From Trifolium pratense (taxonomy: Eukaryota > Streptophyta > Magnoliopsida > Fabales > Fabaceae): a stretch of DNA of 64,000 bases. The notes under the pieces were generated by a model that saw nothing but the letters and a program-made list of their open reading frames with translations, searched no databases and was not told where the DNA came from. Position numbers and translations under genes: made by a program. Of this stretch, positions 1 to 13,011 are shown in pieces; within the stretch, counting starts at the first letter, position 1; each line of letters opens with the position of its first letter. The stretch covers positions 35,402,001 to 35,466,000 of the forward strand of contig NC_060060.1 of the NCBI RefSeq assembly GCF_020283565.1. The letters run 5' to 3'.

Positions 1-331
1 CGAACCAGATTCAACTGGTGGTGAAAAGCCGAAAAAAAAAAAAACCTCCCAACCTTCGGAATCAAATTTGGTGCTGTCAAATTAGCACACAGTAACACGC
101 TGTTTTCATTTTAAACCGTCCGATTTGATTTTAATGGCTGAGATCGATTTGATTAGAAAAGCCCAGTTTTTAATCTAAGCCGCCCGATATGAATTTAATG
201 GACGAGATTAAAACTGCGTTAAACCGCGTGCTTTTTGGACTGTAGCAAATCCGGGTCCAAAAATATTGAGAGACTCTACGTCCATATATATATATAAAAT
301 AGTTTAAATTTAATTTTATTAAATACTCCAA

Positions 332-464
332 TTTTTTTTTTGTCTAGTAGCCTAGTGGTTAGAAAATTCACCTTAAATGTGAATAAGTGGAGTGGAGTGT
401 CCAGGTTCGAACCCCTACATAATATATATGATGTTACTACCAACTGAGCTAAGCTCACGGGGAC
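332..464 (-). mobile_element. tRNA-derived SINE with 13-bp target-site duplication
   Basis: On the minus strand it reads from a tRNA-like head (A box TAGCTCAGTTGG near 441-453, B box GGTTCGAACC near 404-414) to an A-rich tail, seen as the T run at 332-341 on the plus strand. It is flanked by a perfect 13-bp direct repeat, TTAAATACTCCAA, at 319-331 and 465-477, the mark of LINE-mediated insertion. Related copies sit near 5485, 13012, 28733 and 56985. Confidence 0.75.
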
Positions 465-1966
465 TTAAATACTCCAAAGTTAATAGATCCATATATAGTG
501 TTTAATATAGAAAAATTAATAAACTATTTGTGAATCTATCACAATATGTCCACCTCAGCAATTGTGCCGATACATATTTAAATAAATGTGTACCGAAGTT
601 TAAGCTATTTTATAATTGTTCATCAGACAAAAATACATTTAATATTTTATATAACTTTTTTTTTAATTGTAAGAAAAAAAATATAACTTTTTTTAATTAC
701 TTCTTTATAATTTATAGAAGTATTTACTTAATAATAATCTATAAGAATAAAACACATGTGAAATAAAAATTAATTACTACTTCATTTGTATCACTTTCTA
801 CCTCAATCAATTGATTCTTGAGTTTTTATCTCTTAAAAATTGAAGAAGATAGTAGAAATGAATCAATCCTATAACACTAACAGGTAATTCTAACTAATTA
901 TAATTTCAACATTATGTTCTATTGATAAAAGTTGCAACGTTATATTTCAATAGAAATAATTTTATTGATTTTATCGTATTGAACAATGTTATTACAAGTC
1001 CAACAACCGCTGCACACTCCAACAACCACCACACATTTGATATTTTTAACATATCTTTTACTAATGAAAAGAAGCTTGAGTAGTTCCTAGACAAACATCG
1101 TGATGATGTGACACTCTAAAAAAAAATTCAATCTCAACTAAAACTTGCAATTATCTCTTTTTATCTCTATTTAATTAGTTAACAATTGTTCATTTTAAAA
1201 TAGAAGAAAAATTGTCAAATTTGGGTGTCTCAATCTTCTATTAAGCAATAAAAGTCGCACCACAGTTTTATTGTAAATCTTCTTAACTATCTTCTCTAAG
1301 GTTGTTAAAATCTCGTTTTAAAACGCAAACTCTGCCGATTCTATGTTTTTATGTATGAATTGCAGGTTAAACCAAAGTTAAACTAGTTTTGAGTGAAATC
1401 ACAAGTCAAAACGAGTTTACATGATTTCACTTGGTGTAAAATCGATAAAATCATCTAAACTCACATATTTTCACCTATAGTAAAATCATTTAAATTCGCA
1501 TGTTTTTACGTACTCGAATGATTCAAAATCTCAAAAGACTTTATTTTTTTAATAATAGTACATGTTAATAATTAGAGGAGTAACAGTTTTTAACACGTAC
1601 TTTTAATAATAATATACTTCATTTATTTCTTTCTTATAAGGTTCAATGAATAATCATCAATGTATATGGTTTATATTATAAATCAATACATCAATTATTC
1701 TAAAAGTGAATTTTCTCTTATAGTAGGGAATGAAGGGAATAAGTTAGAAAAATAAAAATTTTTAGTACTCGTGTGTTTCCAACAACATGTCTTATTTTTA
1801 TGCATGTGTGCCAAAATAAAAAATTGTGTGATTTTAAGATTTTTTTTTTACTTATTTGTGTGATTTTTTCTTTTATTTTTTCAATAACTAATGAAAATTG
1901 ATTTTACAGTAACTAATGAAAATTGATTTTACGTCTTTCCATAGTGCTGTAAATTAAGGTTAATGT

Positions 1967-2320
1967 TACTGTAGTGGTCCACCGTTGACAAGTGATATAT
2001 CGAATATGAATTTTACAAAATTTAATATTGGATTTAAAGTTTATATCGTATAGATCATCCATAAATTTTTTTAAATTTTTTTGAAAATTATTTGATGTGT
2101 TATTAAAACTCATCATCAAAGATTTACGTTATTTAATAAACCGTTAATCTTGATGTGTCTCAATAACATATCAAATAGTTTTCAATTTTTCTATAGATGA
2201 TCTATATGATCTAAACTTTCAATCCAATGGTAGATTTTGTAAAATTCGTATTCGTTATAATGTTATTTGTGACTGGTCCACCGTGGACCACTTGATGAAG
2301 TGGTCCATATTAGAATTTAC
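1967..2320. mobile_element. Foldback MITE with about 140-bp inverted arms
   Basis: The left arm (about 1973-2115) and the reverse complement of the right arm (about 2150-2310) share AGTGGTCCAC, AATTTTACAAAAT and ATAGATCATC in the same order. The whole would fold into one long hairpin centred near 2130. No coding capacity. The ends and any target-site duplication are not sharply defined by eye, so the superfamily (Mutator-like is possible) is left open. Confidence 0.6.
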
Positions 2321-2721
2321 CGTCAATTAATTGTATTTTGATTTTCTTAATAAATATGAAGTGATGTTTAATAAATTGAAGTAGAGGACTCAAATGATTA
2401 ATTAGCTCGTTCTAAGATGAATTGTTCGAAAGAATTTGAGTTTGATTTCTAGGAAATAAATTTTACCAAATTTTACTTAACCGTCGAATATAACTTCCTG
2501 TTAAACTCTAAATTATTGGAGTTTTCATTCAGTTGGCATATAATTTTGAATAGAACATGATAATAATAGAGTTTTCATTCTCTTAACCTTAACTCATAAC
2601 TCAGTTAATAAATATCGTATTTTACATGTAGAAGTCGAATTTCAAATCCGCAATTGAGAGGTCATTTGTCACAACTTTTTTTAGAGAAAAATCACAGTTT
2701 TTATAAAAATAATCACTTTTA

Positions 2722-2945
2722 AACCCACTTGGGGTTGGTCGAGTGGTGTTGGCTTGGGCCCTTGGAGTATGCTCCTCTCAAGGTCTCAGGTTCGATTCCC
2801 ACTGGTGCCAATTTCGGTGGGCCAAGTCCATACAGAGCAAAAAAACTCTGGCTTTAAATGGGGCCCCCGCAAGTGGGCGGTGGGATTGGTCCCCTTGGAT
2901 TAGTCGGTCCTAAGGCCGGATACCAAGTTTTCAAAAAAAAAAAAT
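2722..2945 (+). mobile_element. tRNA-derived SINE (plus strand)
   Basis: It has a well-formed RNA polymerase III promoter: A box TGGTCGAGTGG at 2736-2746 and a consensus B box GGTTCGATTCC at 2789-2799. A GC-rich unrelated body (about 2800-2930) and an A run at 2933-2943 follow. Its GC content stands out from the AT-rich surroundings. No clear target-site duplication was found by eye. It belongs to a different SINE family from the copy at 332-464. Confidence 0.7.
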
Positions 2946-3149
2946 TGAAAAAAAGTACAAAAGAATAGATAAAAAACATGTGACAGAAACGTAATTATAT
3001 TTTGATAAAATAATATAATATTACAAAATTTTATGCAATCTAAATATAATAAGTTATTTAATAAATAATAGATACATAAATGTAATAGCGGTTTCGTAAA
3101 AATAAAATTATCGGGGTTAAAATTTACAATACAATCACTTTATATTTCT

Positions 3150-3154
<5 letters not shown>

Positions 3155-3207
<53 letters not shown>
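3155..3207. repeat. (AT)n microsatellite
   Basis: About 26 uninterrupted AT dinucleotides. Confidence 0.95.
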
Positions 3208-3210
<3 letters not shown>

Positions 3211-4066
3211 ATCATTCTTACATGACATTCATGATTTAAAGAGTCATATTTAATACATGGAGAAAAAAATGAAAGAAAATTATTCTTTACAAGATATATT
3301 GATGGGTATACCGTTGTTGGTGCTATTTGTTGAGAAAATCATGACCTTTCGACATGTATATTTTCAACCAAAATCAACAATATTTAATATTGAAATGCAT
3401 GACTATAGTCATAATTAATTCATGAAAATGAGAGAAAATTAATTGAATGTGAATTATCTAATATTTAAAATAAATTTTTTAATTGAAAATAAATAATAAA
3501 ATTAATTTTTTTACATTTTCTTTAATTAATATTCACCACACTTAAATTTTTAAACTAAAAATAAAATTAGTAATATTATTAAATTACTACCATCATCATA
3601 TAATTTTTTTTAAGCCCCAATTTTATATGGGCACATTCACAAGTCCGGCCCTGGATTAAGTAGTTTTGTCTTTACAATTACATTTTAAATTAAATGATAA
3701 CTTTGTAACTATTGTACATTGAATATTGAAAAAGTAAAAGCTATTTTAAAACAAAAAGAATTAATACAGTAGTAATAATAGTATTATATATTATATTAGT
3801 CAGTAATAGGAGTAACTATTATATATAAAAATGAAAAATAATAGTGGTAGCTTTTATGTGTGACGATTCTTTTGTATTTTGCAACAAGTAATGAAGTTGG
3901 TTTTAGTTTTAATATGTCCAATGTCCAATATATGTATGTTGTGACCTAAGCTTTGGTTGAAAATATTGAATAGGACCAGGTCAATTATTATTGGTCAGTC
4001 TTGTATGTCCTTATTTTTATCTGACTTTTCCCCTTCATTTTTGTTACTCCAAAATATCATCATTAT

Positions 4067-4074
4067 TATAAATA
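4067..4074 (+). promoter_or_regulatory. Probable TATA box of the At4g22030-like gene
   Basis: TATAAATA lies 99 bases upstream of the start codon at 4173, with a CA/A-rich untranslated leader between them. The position and match are typical of a plant core promoter; no transcript evidence is available. Confidence 0.5.
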
Positions 4075-4172
4075 CAGCCACCTATCCTCTATATATTTCA
4101 TAATTTCATAACAAAATATACACACCAAAAAAAAAAAAATACCATTCAAATTAATATATCTTCTCATTTTTC

Positions 4173-5465
4173 ATGGCTTTGGCCTCCACAACATTACTTT
4201 GTTCTTCTTTTCCTTTAAGAAGATCAGTAAATTCTGCAATCCATGTTCCAAAAACCAATAATTTCGCAGTATCTAAAATTCCAACTAGAAAACATGTTGA
4301 AGGATTAACAACATTTACTGACTCAGTCCCATTATTACATGACCAAAAAAATGTTACCAACAACATTAATAGTACCAATAATTTACAACATGATTTGTCC
4401 AATTCAACTATCTCTAACAACTCCACCATCACCATGCAACTTTATGCAATCTTAGAATCTGTATCTGACAGAATCGAAATGCACAAAAACGTCAGCGAGC
4501 AACGTCAGAATTGGAACAACCTGTTACTAAACAACATCAACATGATCACACTCACTGCTACAACATTAACAGGTGTCGCAGCCGCGAGTGGTGCTATTGG
4601 AGCACCTCTTTTGGCTCTTAAAATATCATCAACACTTTTATTTTCTGCAGCAACAAGTATGCTTCTTATCATGAACAAGATTCAACCTTCACAACTCGCG
4701 GAGGAACAACGATGTGCTACAAGATTGTTCAAACACCTTCGGTCTCAGATCGAAAACAGAATTACTCTTGGAAATCAAACAGAACAAGATGTAAAAAATT
4801 TAATAGAGAAAGTTTTGGCACTTGATAAAGCTTATCCACTTCCTTTATTAGGTGTTATGCTTGAAAAATTTCCTGCAAAATATGAACCTTCTGTTTGGTG
4901 GCCTAAAAAAAGAAAAGAAGGAAATGCAACAGAAAGAAAGATGAAGAATAGGAAAAATAATACTAATGGATGGAGTGAAGAATTAGAAAATGAATTAAGA
5001 GAAGTTATTGAAGTTGTAAAAAACAAAGACATTGAAGATTATGATAGACTTGGAAGCATAGCATTGAAAATTAACAAGAAATTGGCTATAGCAGGTCCAT
5101 TACTAACTGGTATTGCAGCTATAGGTTCTGCATTTGTAGGAAATGGTTCTGCGGCAGCTATAGTTGCGCTTATGGCGGGTTCATTAGGTGCTATAGTGAA
5201 TGCTTTTGAACATGGTGGACAAGTTGGTATGGTGTTTGAAATGTATAGAAACTGTGGTGGATTTTTTAAGCTGTTGGAAGAAACTGTTGAAGCTACATTG
5301 GAAGAGAAAAATTTGGAAAAAAGAGAAAATGGTGAGATATTTGAAATGAAAATGGCTTTGATGTTGGGAAGAAGTGTTTCTGAGATGAGAGAACTTGCTT
5401 CAAAATCAGAAGCTTGTAGGATGGAAGGAATTGATGTTGATGAATTTGCTAACAAAATGTTCTAA
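4173..5465 (+). CDS. Single-exon protein of the 'probable F-box protein At4g22030' family
   Basis: An intact 430-residue intronless frame. I recognise the family from the segment at about residues 217-243, where a lysine-alanine-tyrosine-proline run leads to FPAKYEPSVWWP. It has two long apolar Ala/Gly-rich stretches, residues about 122-168 and 303-345, separated by a charged Lys-rich linker (about 244-265). The N-terminal 45 residues are Ser/Thr-rich with few acids and could be a plastid transit peptide (inference). No F-box is visible at the N-terminus, so the family name is probably inherited from the longer Arabidopsis member and says little about function. The biochemical role is unknown. 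The apolar stretches may be amphipathic or membrane-interacting helices. The ATG at 4173 is the first in frame and lies downstream of a good TATA box. Confidence 0.85.
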   Translation: MALASTTLLCSSFPLRRSVNSAIHVPKTNNFAVSKIPTRKHVEGLTTFTDSVPLLHDQKNVTNNINSTNNLQHDLSNSTISNNSTITMQLYAILESVSDRIEMHKNVSEQRQNWNNLLLNNINMITLTATTLTGVAAASGAIGAPLLALKISSTLLFSAATSMLLIMNKIQPSQLAEEQRCATRLFKHLRSQIENRITLGNQTEQDVKNLIEKVLALDKAYPLPLLGVMLEKFPAKYEPSVWWPKKRKEGNATERKMKNRKNNTNGWSEELENELREVIEVVKNKDIEDYDRLGSIALKINKKLAIAGPLLTGIAAIGSAFVGNGSAAAIVALMAGSLGAIVNAFEHGGQVGMVFEMYRNCGGFFKLLEETVEATLEEKNLEKRENGEIFEMKMALMLGRSVSEMRELASKSEACRMEGIDVDEFANKMF

Positions 5466-7903
5466 TTACGTATGACACAAGGAAACTGATATAGCTAAAC
5501 GGTGAATACGTGGAGTACCCGAGGTTCAAATCCGGTGGACATATATAGTGTCATGTCTCTGTCAATTGAGCTAAGCTTATGGGCATGTCATCGAAGTGTT
5601 TTAGTTACACATAACATTAATTCATTAAATTCGTTATTTTTTAATTATAAAGTAAAAACATGTTATTTTATTCTTTATGTACAAATATTTATTTGATATA
5701 CAGAAAGAAAATATTAATTTTAGATTGATGAGTGTATGTATATACATATATTTGAGAATGGAATGCCCAATATTTGGTCTCTACTCTCTTAGGATGTTTA
5801 AGAATTTATTTCTTTAGCAGTCTTGTAAATTTGTTTAAAATTCATATATTTGACGTCTCAAGATACATTAGAAGACTAAAATGCAATCTCGATTAATTAA
5901 TCTATAATTCTAAATTTTGACCAAAAATTATAATCTCAACAGTTAAAAATTGATAATAATATCACCAAAAAAAAATTGATAATAAAAAATATGCGAACTT
6001 GCGGAGTACAAGAAAAATGTGTAGGGATTAAAAACGAAAAATGTACTCTTATTATTAAGATGTCAACAATACACTCTAACACACAATACCACATTTTAAG
6101 CAGATTCGGTGATCGATCACCAAATTTTGACGTGGTTTACTAGGATTTGGACTCTACAAAAAAAATTATCATGCTTCGTAATTTTTATTTTTATTTACAA
6201 CGAAGTAGAGGATCAAACACGGGACCTTATGTATACTATACTACTCAAACTCCTCACTACTAGATTAAACCTAATGATTTCATGTCATTCATTAATCACT
6301 TCTCTTCTCTCTTCCTAAGTTTTTTTTTCTCTTTGTAATTTTTTTTTTTAGTGAAAATTCTCTTTGTAATTTAAATTTACCAACCATTGAATTTACTAGC
6401 TATTTGTCCAAAAATATTAAATCTTGGCACAATTTTGTGCTAACAAGAACAAGATGATAGCAAGAAGGCTCTTTATAGTATATGAGGCAGCGCAGCCTCC
6501 TGAATATGTGGTGAAAACTGAAAACTAATGGATGAATGAATAATTTGTGGTCGTGATTGAGAAAGGACTCTTAGTGTCAGAGATTAATTCAAAACCGTGT
6601 TTTTTCATTCTTTTATCAATATTAAGTATTGAGTCGATCATTGTCGAATCACTTATTGAATGATATCTATGGCTACAAATATTAGATTTGACCAAGCAGA
6701 TTCAACAAATCATACAAAAAACTTACACACTAGAGAAAGAAAAACTAAGAATAATAAAACGTCTAAGGTTAATGAGAATTTTGTTCAAGTATTTGATTTG
6801 GTTTTTTCAAAGGAAGAACTATATTTCTATTCTTTGATTAATTATTCAAACACACTAAGATATAGCTGACAGTATCTGGCCAGTTTTTTCAATGAATAGA
6901 CTTGTTAAGATATAGCTTAGCCTATAAGCCATTGTTGAATAGCAATGTGAAAAAGAAATGAGATGGTTTGTTTAGTTTAAGAAAATACAACAATTTTGAA
7001 ACATGAAAATAGAGTTAAGATTAAATGTATTAGAATTTTGAATTGAACCCTACAAATCTATGTTCAGATCATCTCACATCGGACATGAGACTCTTAACAA
7101 AATGAACAAATAGAAAATGTTTTTCTAAATCCGGTCAAGCAACAAATGAATTATAACATTTTTATTTTCAACATTATTATATTGCTTTGATTTAGTCTCT
7201 TATAATTAGCTACTAATTTGGTCCCAAACTACTCTTGACAATATCATCAATTTTGAAACTGGTCCACCAATCTTTATTTGTATCTATCTTTTTCAGAAGT
7301 AAAATTCTCAATTTCTTTTGAGAAATAAAGAGAATTTCAACTCGACAATCAGAGAGCTTGTGACAACTAGCTATCATGTATTAGTCTCATTGAACTAATT
7401 AAGCTAGGCATAGATTTGGACTTTGAAAAAATATATACTATATGGAAGAAACTGCTGAAAATTAATGCAGTCCAAAGGCCATAAATTCACAACTGTGGGA
7501 TTGTCATAGAATACTTTGAATCACGGTTGGGGAGTTTTGTGAACATTATAATAGTAAAGTATTAAACCATGATTGTTTCAACACAAACAGTTTCATACAT
7601 AACATGCAGTTGATAATTTTTCTTTTTAAATGAACTAATACATGTGACACATTGCAATCGTGTTTCGAGAATGTAAAACGTATTCTTCTACTTACTATAT
7701 AGCACAGTACCCACTGGTAAAATATCGGAAAATTTCATGATAACATCAAGTTCAAGCAATACATGTTTAAAATGAAATTGAGTTATTAATCAAGTTGAAA
7801 CCTTGTACCTGATGTGAGAAACATAATAATGACATTGACATTTATGTAATGTAACACTCGGATTGGGGGAAAATTAGTCGACAAAGAGGAAATGCAGAAG
7901 GGA
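5466..7903. other. Intergenic region
   Basis: It holds the 3' flank of the preceding gene, a degraded SINE copy at about 5485-5588 and AT-rich unique-looking sequence. The open frames (for example near 6109 and 6660) are short, with no domain or codon bias. The last few hundred bases are the 3' flank of the T-protein gene. Confidence 0.6.
5485..5588 (-). mobile_element. Degraded SINE copy
   Basis: On the minus strand it has an A box-like TAGCTCAATTG followed by a B box-like GGATTTGAACC, in the same order as the intact copy at 332-464. The tail and target-site duplication are not clear. Confidence 0.45.
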
Positions 7904-10225
7904 TTATGAAGGCTTATAGTATTTTGTGGGTACAAACGGCATTTTAGTCACAACTCCTTCATTGGCTTTTCCTCGAATAATGATCTTTACTTTGGTACCT
8001 GCCTTGTGCAATCCAGATTTGACATATCCCATAGCTATGTTCTTCTTGAGACAAGGACTGAATCCACCACTAGTGACTTCACCAATGTTGTTGCCACTTT
8101 CATCTTGAATCTCACTGTGGCTTCTAGGAGGTGGACCGGAAGAAATGAAACCGACACGCCTTATTGAAGGACCATCTGCTAGCTGTTTCAGGATAACATC
8201 AGCTCCTAGAAAACCACCTTCTGCTCTCCTCCTCTTCCCTATAGCCCATGTCAGTCCTGCTTCAATAGGTGTAATGTGCTGTTCCAAGTCATTTCCATAT
8301 AAGCACAGTCCAGCTTCAAGGCGTAGACTATCTCTAGCACCAAGTCCTGTCAATCTTATTTTACCTTCAGATTTTTCAAGTAGTGCCTTAGCAAGCTCTA
8401 CTCCATGCTCTGAAGGAACTGAGATCTCAAATCCATCTTCACCAGTGTACCTGAAAGTCTCATTAAAGAGTGTGTTATTAGTATGCATTGTACCACACTA
8501 CAACCAATTGGGATAAGACATGATGTGTCCCTGTGATGAGTTGATAACACAAACATACAAAGTAAAAATTTAAGCTGAGTTTTTGGAGAATTGGATTGAG
8601 ACTTTCTTTGAGATGAAAAAGAAAATGCATCAATCAGTTTCCTTAGTTTACCATCCAATCTATAGCTTAAATCCAAATACATATCCAATTCTATACAATC
8701 TAATCTAAAGTGATTTAGATTTATATATATAAAATCAGTTTTTTTGGTTACTTTGTGTTTTAAATCATTACAGTCCAACTTAAAACAAATTATATATGCG
8801 TGCTTAATAAGTTCAGTTTGATTTGGACCAAATCAGGCTTAAAGAATGTAACAGAAAAAGCCAATCCAACAAAAAAAGTTTCAGGTTTTTTGTTTTTTAT
8901 TTGTCAGGTCACATTTTGTGATTTGCATCGAGTTGGATCAATTCACGAATACCTCAAATTAAAATTATTTAATCTATAAATGAAAATTACAGTGAAAGGA
9001 AAGACAATATAGTCAAACTACACACACAAAAAAAGAGAGGCATACCCTGTACGGGTGAGAAAGCACTCCGAGCCATTGATGTCCAACACACGGAACTCCC
9101 CAAAGTATAGCTTGCTCAAATCATCTTTTGTCAGATGTTGAAGAACAGGAGCAGCAAGAGGACCCTGCATCCAGATACAAGAAGGAAATTTTATTTATAG
9201 TGAGGTACAGGTCGTTAATTTTAAAAGTCACTCAATTATGTTCAAGATCCGTTACGCTACAGTGCTATATAGCGCCACTGTTTAATAACACTTGGTACTA
9301 AATAGTGTATCGCAGAACAACAACAATTTGTTCACATTTCACTACGCTATAGCCACTATTTGACAACACTTACTACACCAAAAGATTCACAGGGCACACT
9401 AGATAGTGTACCGGATCAACTCCTAATGATCATTGTTTTAGTATCTAGACTCTAGAGCACATTACAGCCATCTTGAGTGAAACAAATGGAGGAAAGTTTA
9501 CAAGAAAAAAGATTGAAACATTTGAAAGCATATTTTTACTATGCTCTAGATCTTAACAACTAAGATGGAGAGAAAGCTCGGAAGCAGCAACAGATAATCA
9601 AACAAAAAACATGTTAAAAGTGTGCTTTGCTTGCATGATGCTAATGTACAATAGAGTGATAAATGACCTGAAGAGCAATTAGAGATCTCTCGTCGTGAAT
9701 GTGCCACGAGACATCACCACCTTTAGCCTTGAATGCCTTCATATGCTCCTCAATATGAGCCAAATCTTTATCTCTACAACCAGCATTCACAACCAAATAA
9801 ATGTGATCATCTGTCACCTTAGTAATAACAGAATCATCGATAGCCCCTCCCTTTTCATTTGTGAAAACAGTCAATGACCCCGTTCCAGGAGCAAGAGCAG
9901 CAACATCAGCAATAACCAACTTCTCAAGGAATGCAACAGCATCTTTACCCTTGAGACTTAGTCCACACATATGTGAAACATCGAAAAGACTACCATTCTG
10001 TCTACAGTTTAAGGTTGAGTCCATGATTGAATCCTTGTATTGAATAGGCATGCTCCAACCAGCAAATGGAACCATCTTACCACCATGAGCAACATGAAAG
10101 TCATAAAGAACAGTCTTTTTCAGCTCAGATTCTGTGGCGAAACATCGGCGAGCAACAGCCTTCTTATCTCCTTTGGCAAGACGGCGTGTGATTGATTGAC
10201 CAAGTTGCCACAAGCCCCCTCTCAT
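7904..10225 (-). CDS. GDCST: Aminomethyltransferase, T-protein of the glycine cleavage system, mitochondrial
   Basis: Exons, minus strand order: 10225-9668, 9164-9046, 8450-7904. They join to 1224 bases, 407 residues, matching the pea T-protein in length and very closely in sequence. The T-protein transfers the aminomethyl carbon of glycine from H-protein to tetrahydrofolate and releases ammonia, the central step of photorespiratory glycine oxidation in leaf mitochondria. Residues 1-30 (Met-Arg-Gly-Gly start, many Arg, no acids, FATES boundary) are a mitochondrial presequence. The GCV_T folate-binding domain follows, with the conserved FDVSHM region, and the C-terminal barrel domain contains [12 protein letters not shown]. 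The start at 10225 is chosen over the in-frame codon at 10237 because the pea protein begins [10 protein letters not shown] probable 5'-UTR intron spans 10251-10729. The 504-base first coding intron holds AT-rich, partly repetitive sequence. Confidence 0.95.
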
Positions 10226-10250
10226 TTTGTTAAGCAAAATATCTCACACA

Positions 10251-10729
10251 CTGTAGTAGTATAACAAAATCATATTAGTAAGTATAATTTATGACATAAG
10301 ACATTAACGTTAAAATCCCAACAACACAAAATTGGACCAAAATTGAAACAAATGATGACATTTGAATCAGTGACTAAATTTCTAAAACACGAGTGATTCC
10401 AGTTTTTCCTTTGAATCGATAACATTTTGCATACTAAAAAATTGAATGTAACGCGAAAAACAACAATAAAAAATGAATGTAACAATTGATACGAGGTTGG
10501 TGAACACCAACCACAAACAACACGTGACGAAAATAAAAAAGAAAAGTTTATGATATGTGTGTAGATCTAAAATATATTTAATTTTGTAGATCATGAAGAA
10601 CCAACTATAGAGATCAAGATTATATTATACGTACATAATATAATAGTGTAACAATAAGATGAAAATATAAAGAGCGAAAGCATGCGGTAAAAATAAAATG
10701 AGAGTAAGAAAAAAGAAGAAAGCACTAAC
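10251..10729 (-). other. Probable 5'-UTR intron of the T-protein gene
   Basis: On the minus strand a CT|GTTAGT donor at 10730/10729 and a CTACAG acceptor at 10251 bracket AT-rich sequence 25 bases upstream of the start codon. This would put the first exon at about 10730-10880. It is inferred from splice signals only. Confidence 0.5.
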
Positions 10730-12138
10730 AGAGATTGGATTGGTGAGTTTGGGAAATCAAATGAGTGTCTGCAGGAACAATGGAGAAGAGAAGCCTCTGT
10801 TTATGTTTTTGTATAATAATTTTTGTTTGAATTGAAATGAAATGAAATGAAATACACAAGTGAAGTGAAGAGAAGAGAGAGACTCGTTGGTTTTTGGACA
10901 TAAATAAATACGATAATAATATATATTTATTAATTTCTATATTTATTTACATAAAAAAAATAAAGAGGGGAGTTGGTGGGTGTGAGTGAGTGAGATGATG
11001 ATGAGATTGAGAAACTTTGATTGACCTCATCTTTTGGGTGAGTGTCCCAAATGAAGAGAACCGATAATACCACATCCTTAGTGAGTGGTAGCAACATTAC
11101 CATTACCCTTTCCCTTCCCCCATTACCTTTTCTTTGTTTTATCCATCCATCCATCCATGCTTTCTTTGTTTGTTACACTCTATTATGTGAATGAATGCAC
11201 TTGACTATCCAATCCAACGGTTCATCTTCTTTTTTTTCCCTTGTCCTAGGTTGATTACTTTAATAATATATGGGTAGGGTGGGACCCACGAGATGGAAGC
11301 GTTGCACTCGCTACCTCACCGCTTATAGGGGGTGTTCACGTGTTTGAAAGATTCGTTTAATCTGATGATTCAAATTAACTCAACTCGATTTTATCAACAT
11401 TTGTTCTACTCGAATTGATTTGATTTGGATAACATGATTTATTTATTGGCTTTGAATTTGTAAACCTGCACAACCGACTTGTTCTAAAGAATTTTTTGAC
11501 CTAACTTGACAAAATTTGATAGAAATGAATAATGATTTTGGTCGAAATATATTCAACCCGACCCATAAAACACCCCTACCCACCAGACCAGTGTAGTAAT
11601 CAATTGATAATATGGCGAAACTTGGGTGTTAAGATTTTATGATTTCATGTTGATTATCGAATGTCATGTCACCATTTCTCCTTTTTATGTCATTACTCAT
11701 CATAAGTTTTTTTTTTATAATTCTCATTATAAGGTGTTAAAGTTTAGTTTTATAATTTCAATATATGAAGTTTAAATTCCCTAAAAAATACTTGAAAAAT
11801 AACTGTTTGTATCACTTTAATTAATAGTAATTTATCTTTTTTAATACAAAAATGGGCCTAATTTTTACCTTTTATAGATGCCAAAAATAATATTAGCGTC
11901 AATCTAAGCATAAGTGAAATATTTTATTTGTTTTCTAAAAAAAAAATTATTAAAATACTTAATTAATGTTTTCTTTTGAATTTTCACAGGGTTTGTGAGG
12001 TACTAAAGTTGGGAGGGGGGGGTAGGGAGTAAGGTTTTTCAATCATTAACATATGAAAATGGGCCTGTAAGTGTAAATACTTGTTAGGCCTTTTTGTCTT
12101 TCCTTTCTTTAGATATCAATCTCTTGGATGGTGATTTG

Positions 12139-12262
12139 TAGGGGTGAGAATAGTCAGATCGGTTTACATGATTTTATAGCGTAGTCTATGTAGGCTCAGG
12201 TCAGGTGAGAAATTTAAGGTTTTCATAAAATCTATTTAGTTAAAAAGGTCAGACTATAGAAG
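12139..12262 (+). mobile_element. Truncated hAT-type non-autonomous element (left end)
   Basis: It begins with GTAGGGGTGAGAATAG and continues with GGCTCAGGTCAGGTGAG and CTATTTAGTTAAA, matching in order the left end of the full element at 21305-21920. The right end is missing. Confidence 0.45.
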
Positions 12263-12312
12263 AAAAAAAAAACATTTTTGGGTTGCTAGGATTCTTCCCT
12301 CTATTGCACCTG

Positions 12313-12485
12313 GACCGCCAAATTTTATCTCAACAGTTCCCCACACTCCACGTCGCACCAAACGAAGGCAGTTACAACATATTTGTCTATTTAAGTCTGA
12401 CCGTCAGATTTTATCTCAACAGTTGCCCACACTCCACGTCGCACCAAACGAAGACAGTTACAACATATTTGTCTATTTAAGTTTG
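12313..12485. repeat. 86-bp tandem duplication, two copies
   Basis: Two adjacent units share ATTTTATCTCAACAGTT, CCACACTCCACGTCGCACC and ACAACATATTTGTCTATTT; the phrase at 12322 recurs at 12408. Only a few substitutions separate the copies, so the duplication is recent. Confidence 0.85.
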
Positions 12486-13011
12486 ACTTAGGATCACGCC
12501 AAGGTACGATCTATTCATAGTCACATTTTCTCCACCTATATAACATAGTGATTTCAACGTTGGAGTGCTAACCTCTTTTGTAGGTAACTTCGTCGTCGTC
12601 GAACACTAGTCTCCGTCGCGCTTTTGAACCTCTTTCCACTGTTCCATAATCTTCTAGCGGTGTACACCATCGTCGGAGTCTTCTTGTTCTGACCCGTTTA
12701 AAGTAGCGTGGCACCGTCCATGAGATTCGAACTCACAACCACGTGGTATTGTCCGAACTATTGTCCGCTTTGAGTCGTATGTGAGCCCTCGTGTTGTAAA
12801 TGTATCTCTTTTTTTTAATACAAAAGGATCGAAACCTAGAGAAAATAACCTACACCAAAATAATAATAAAAAATAGACTAATCTTAGCAAGAACTAGCTC
12901 TTCAAACATCAAAGAGGATATTGTATATGGTTCAAGGTACGATCATTGGCTGATGTGTGTAGAAAAATTTATTGGGAGAAATTAATTATTTAAATGAATC
13001 TCAATTACATC

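Larger units (their letters stand above)
1..4172. other. Gene-free repeat-rich region
   Basis: No open frame here looks like a gene; frames are short, AT-rich and without recognisable domains. It holds two tRNA-derived SINEs, a foldback MITE, an AT microsatellite and, at the right end, the promoter of the next gene. The first 240 bases are richer in GC and resemble a dispersed repeat with 'ccgtccgat'-type words; a similar phrase recurs near 62660-62740 in the glyoxalase intron. Confidence 0.7.

Noticed and set aside
12590..12800. GC-rich stretch as a coding exon
   Set aside because: All frames are short; words such as AAAGCGGACAATA resemble plant LTR sequences, so it is more likely retroelement debris.
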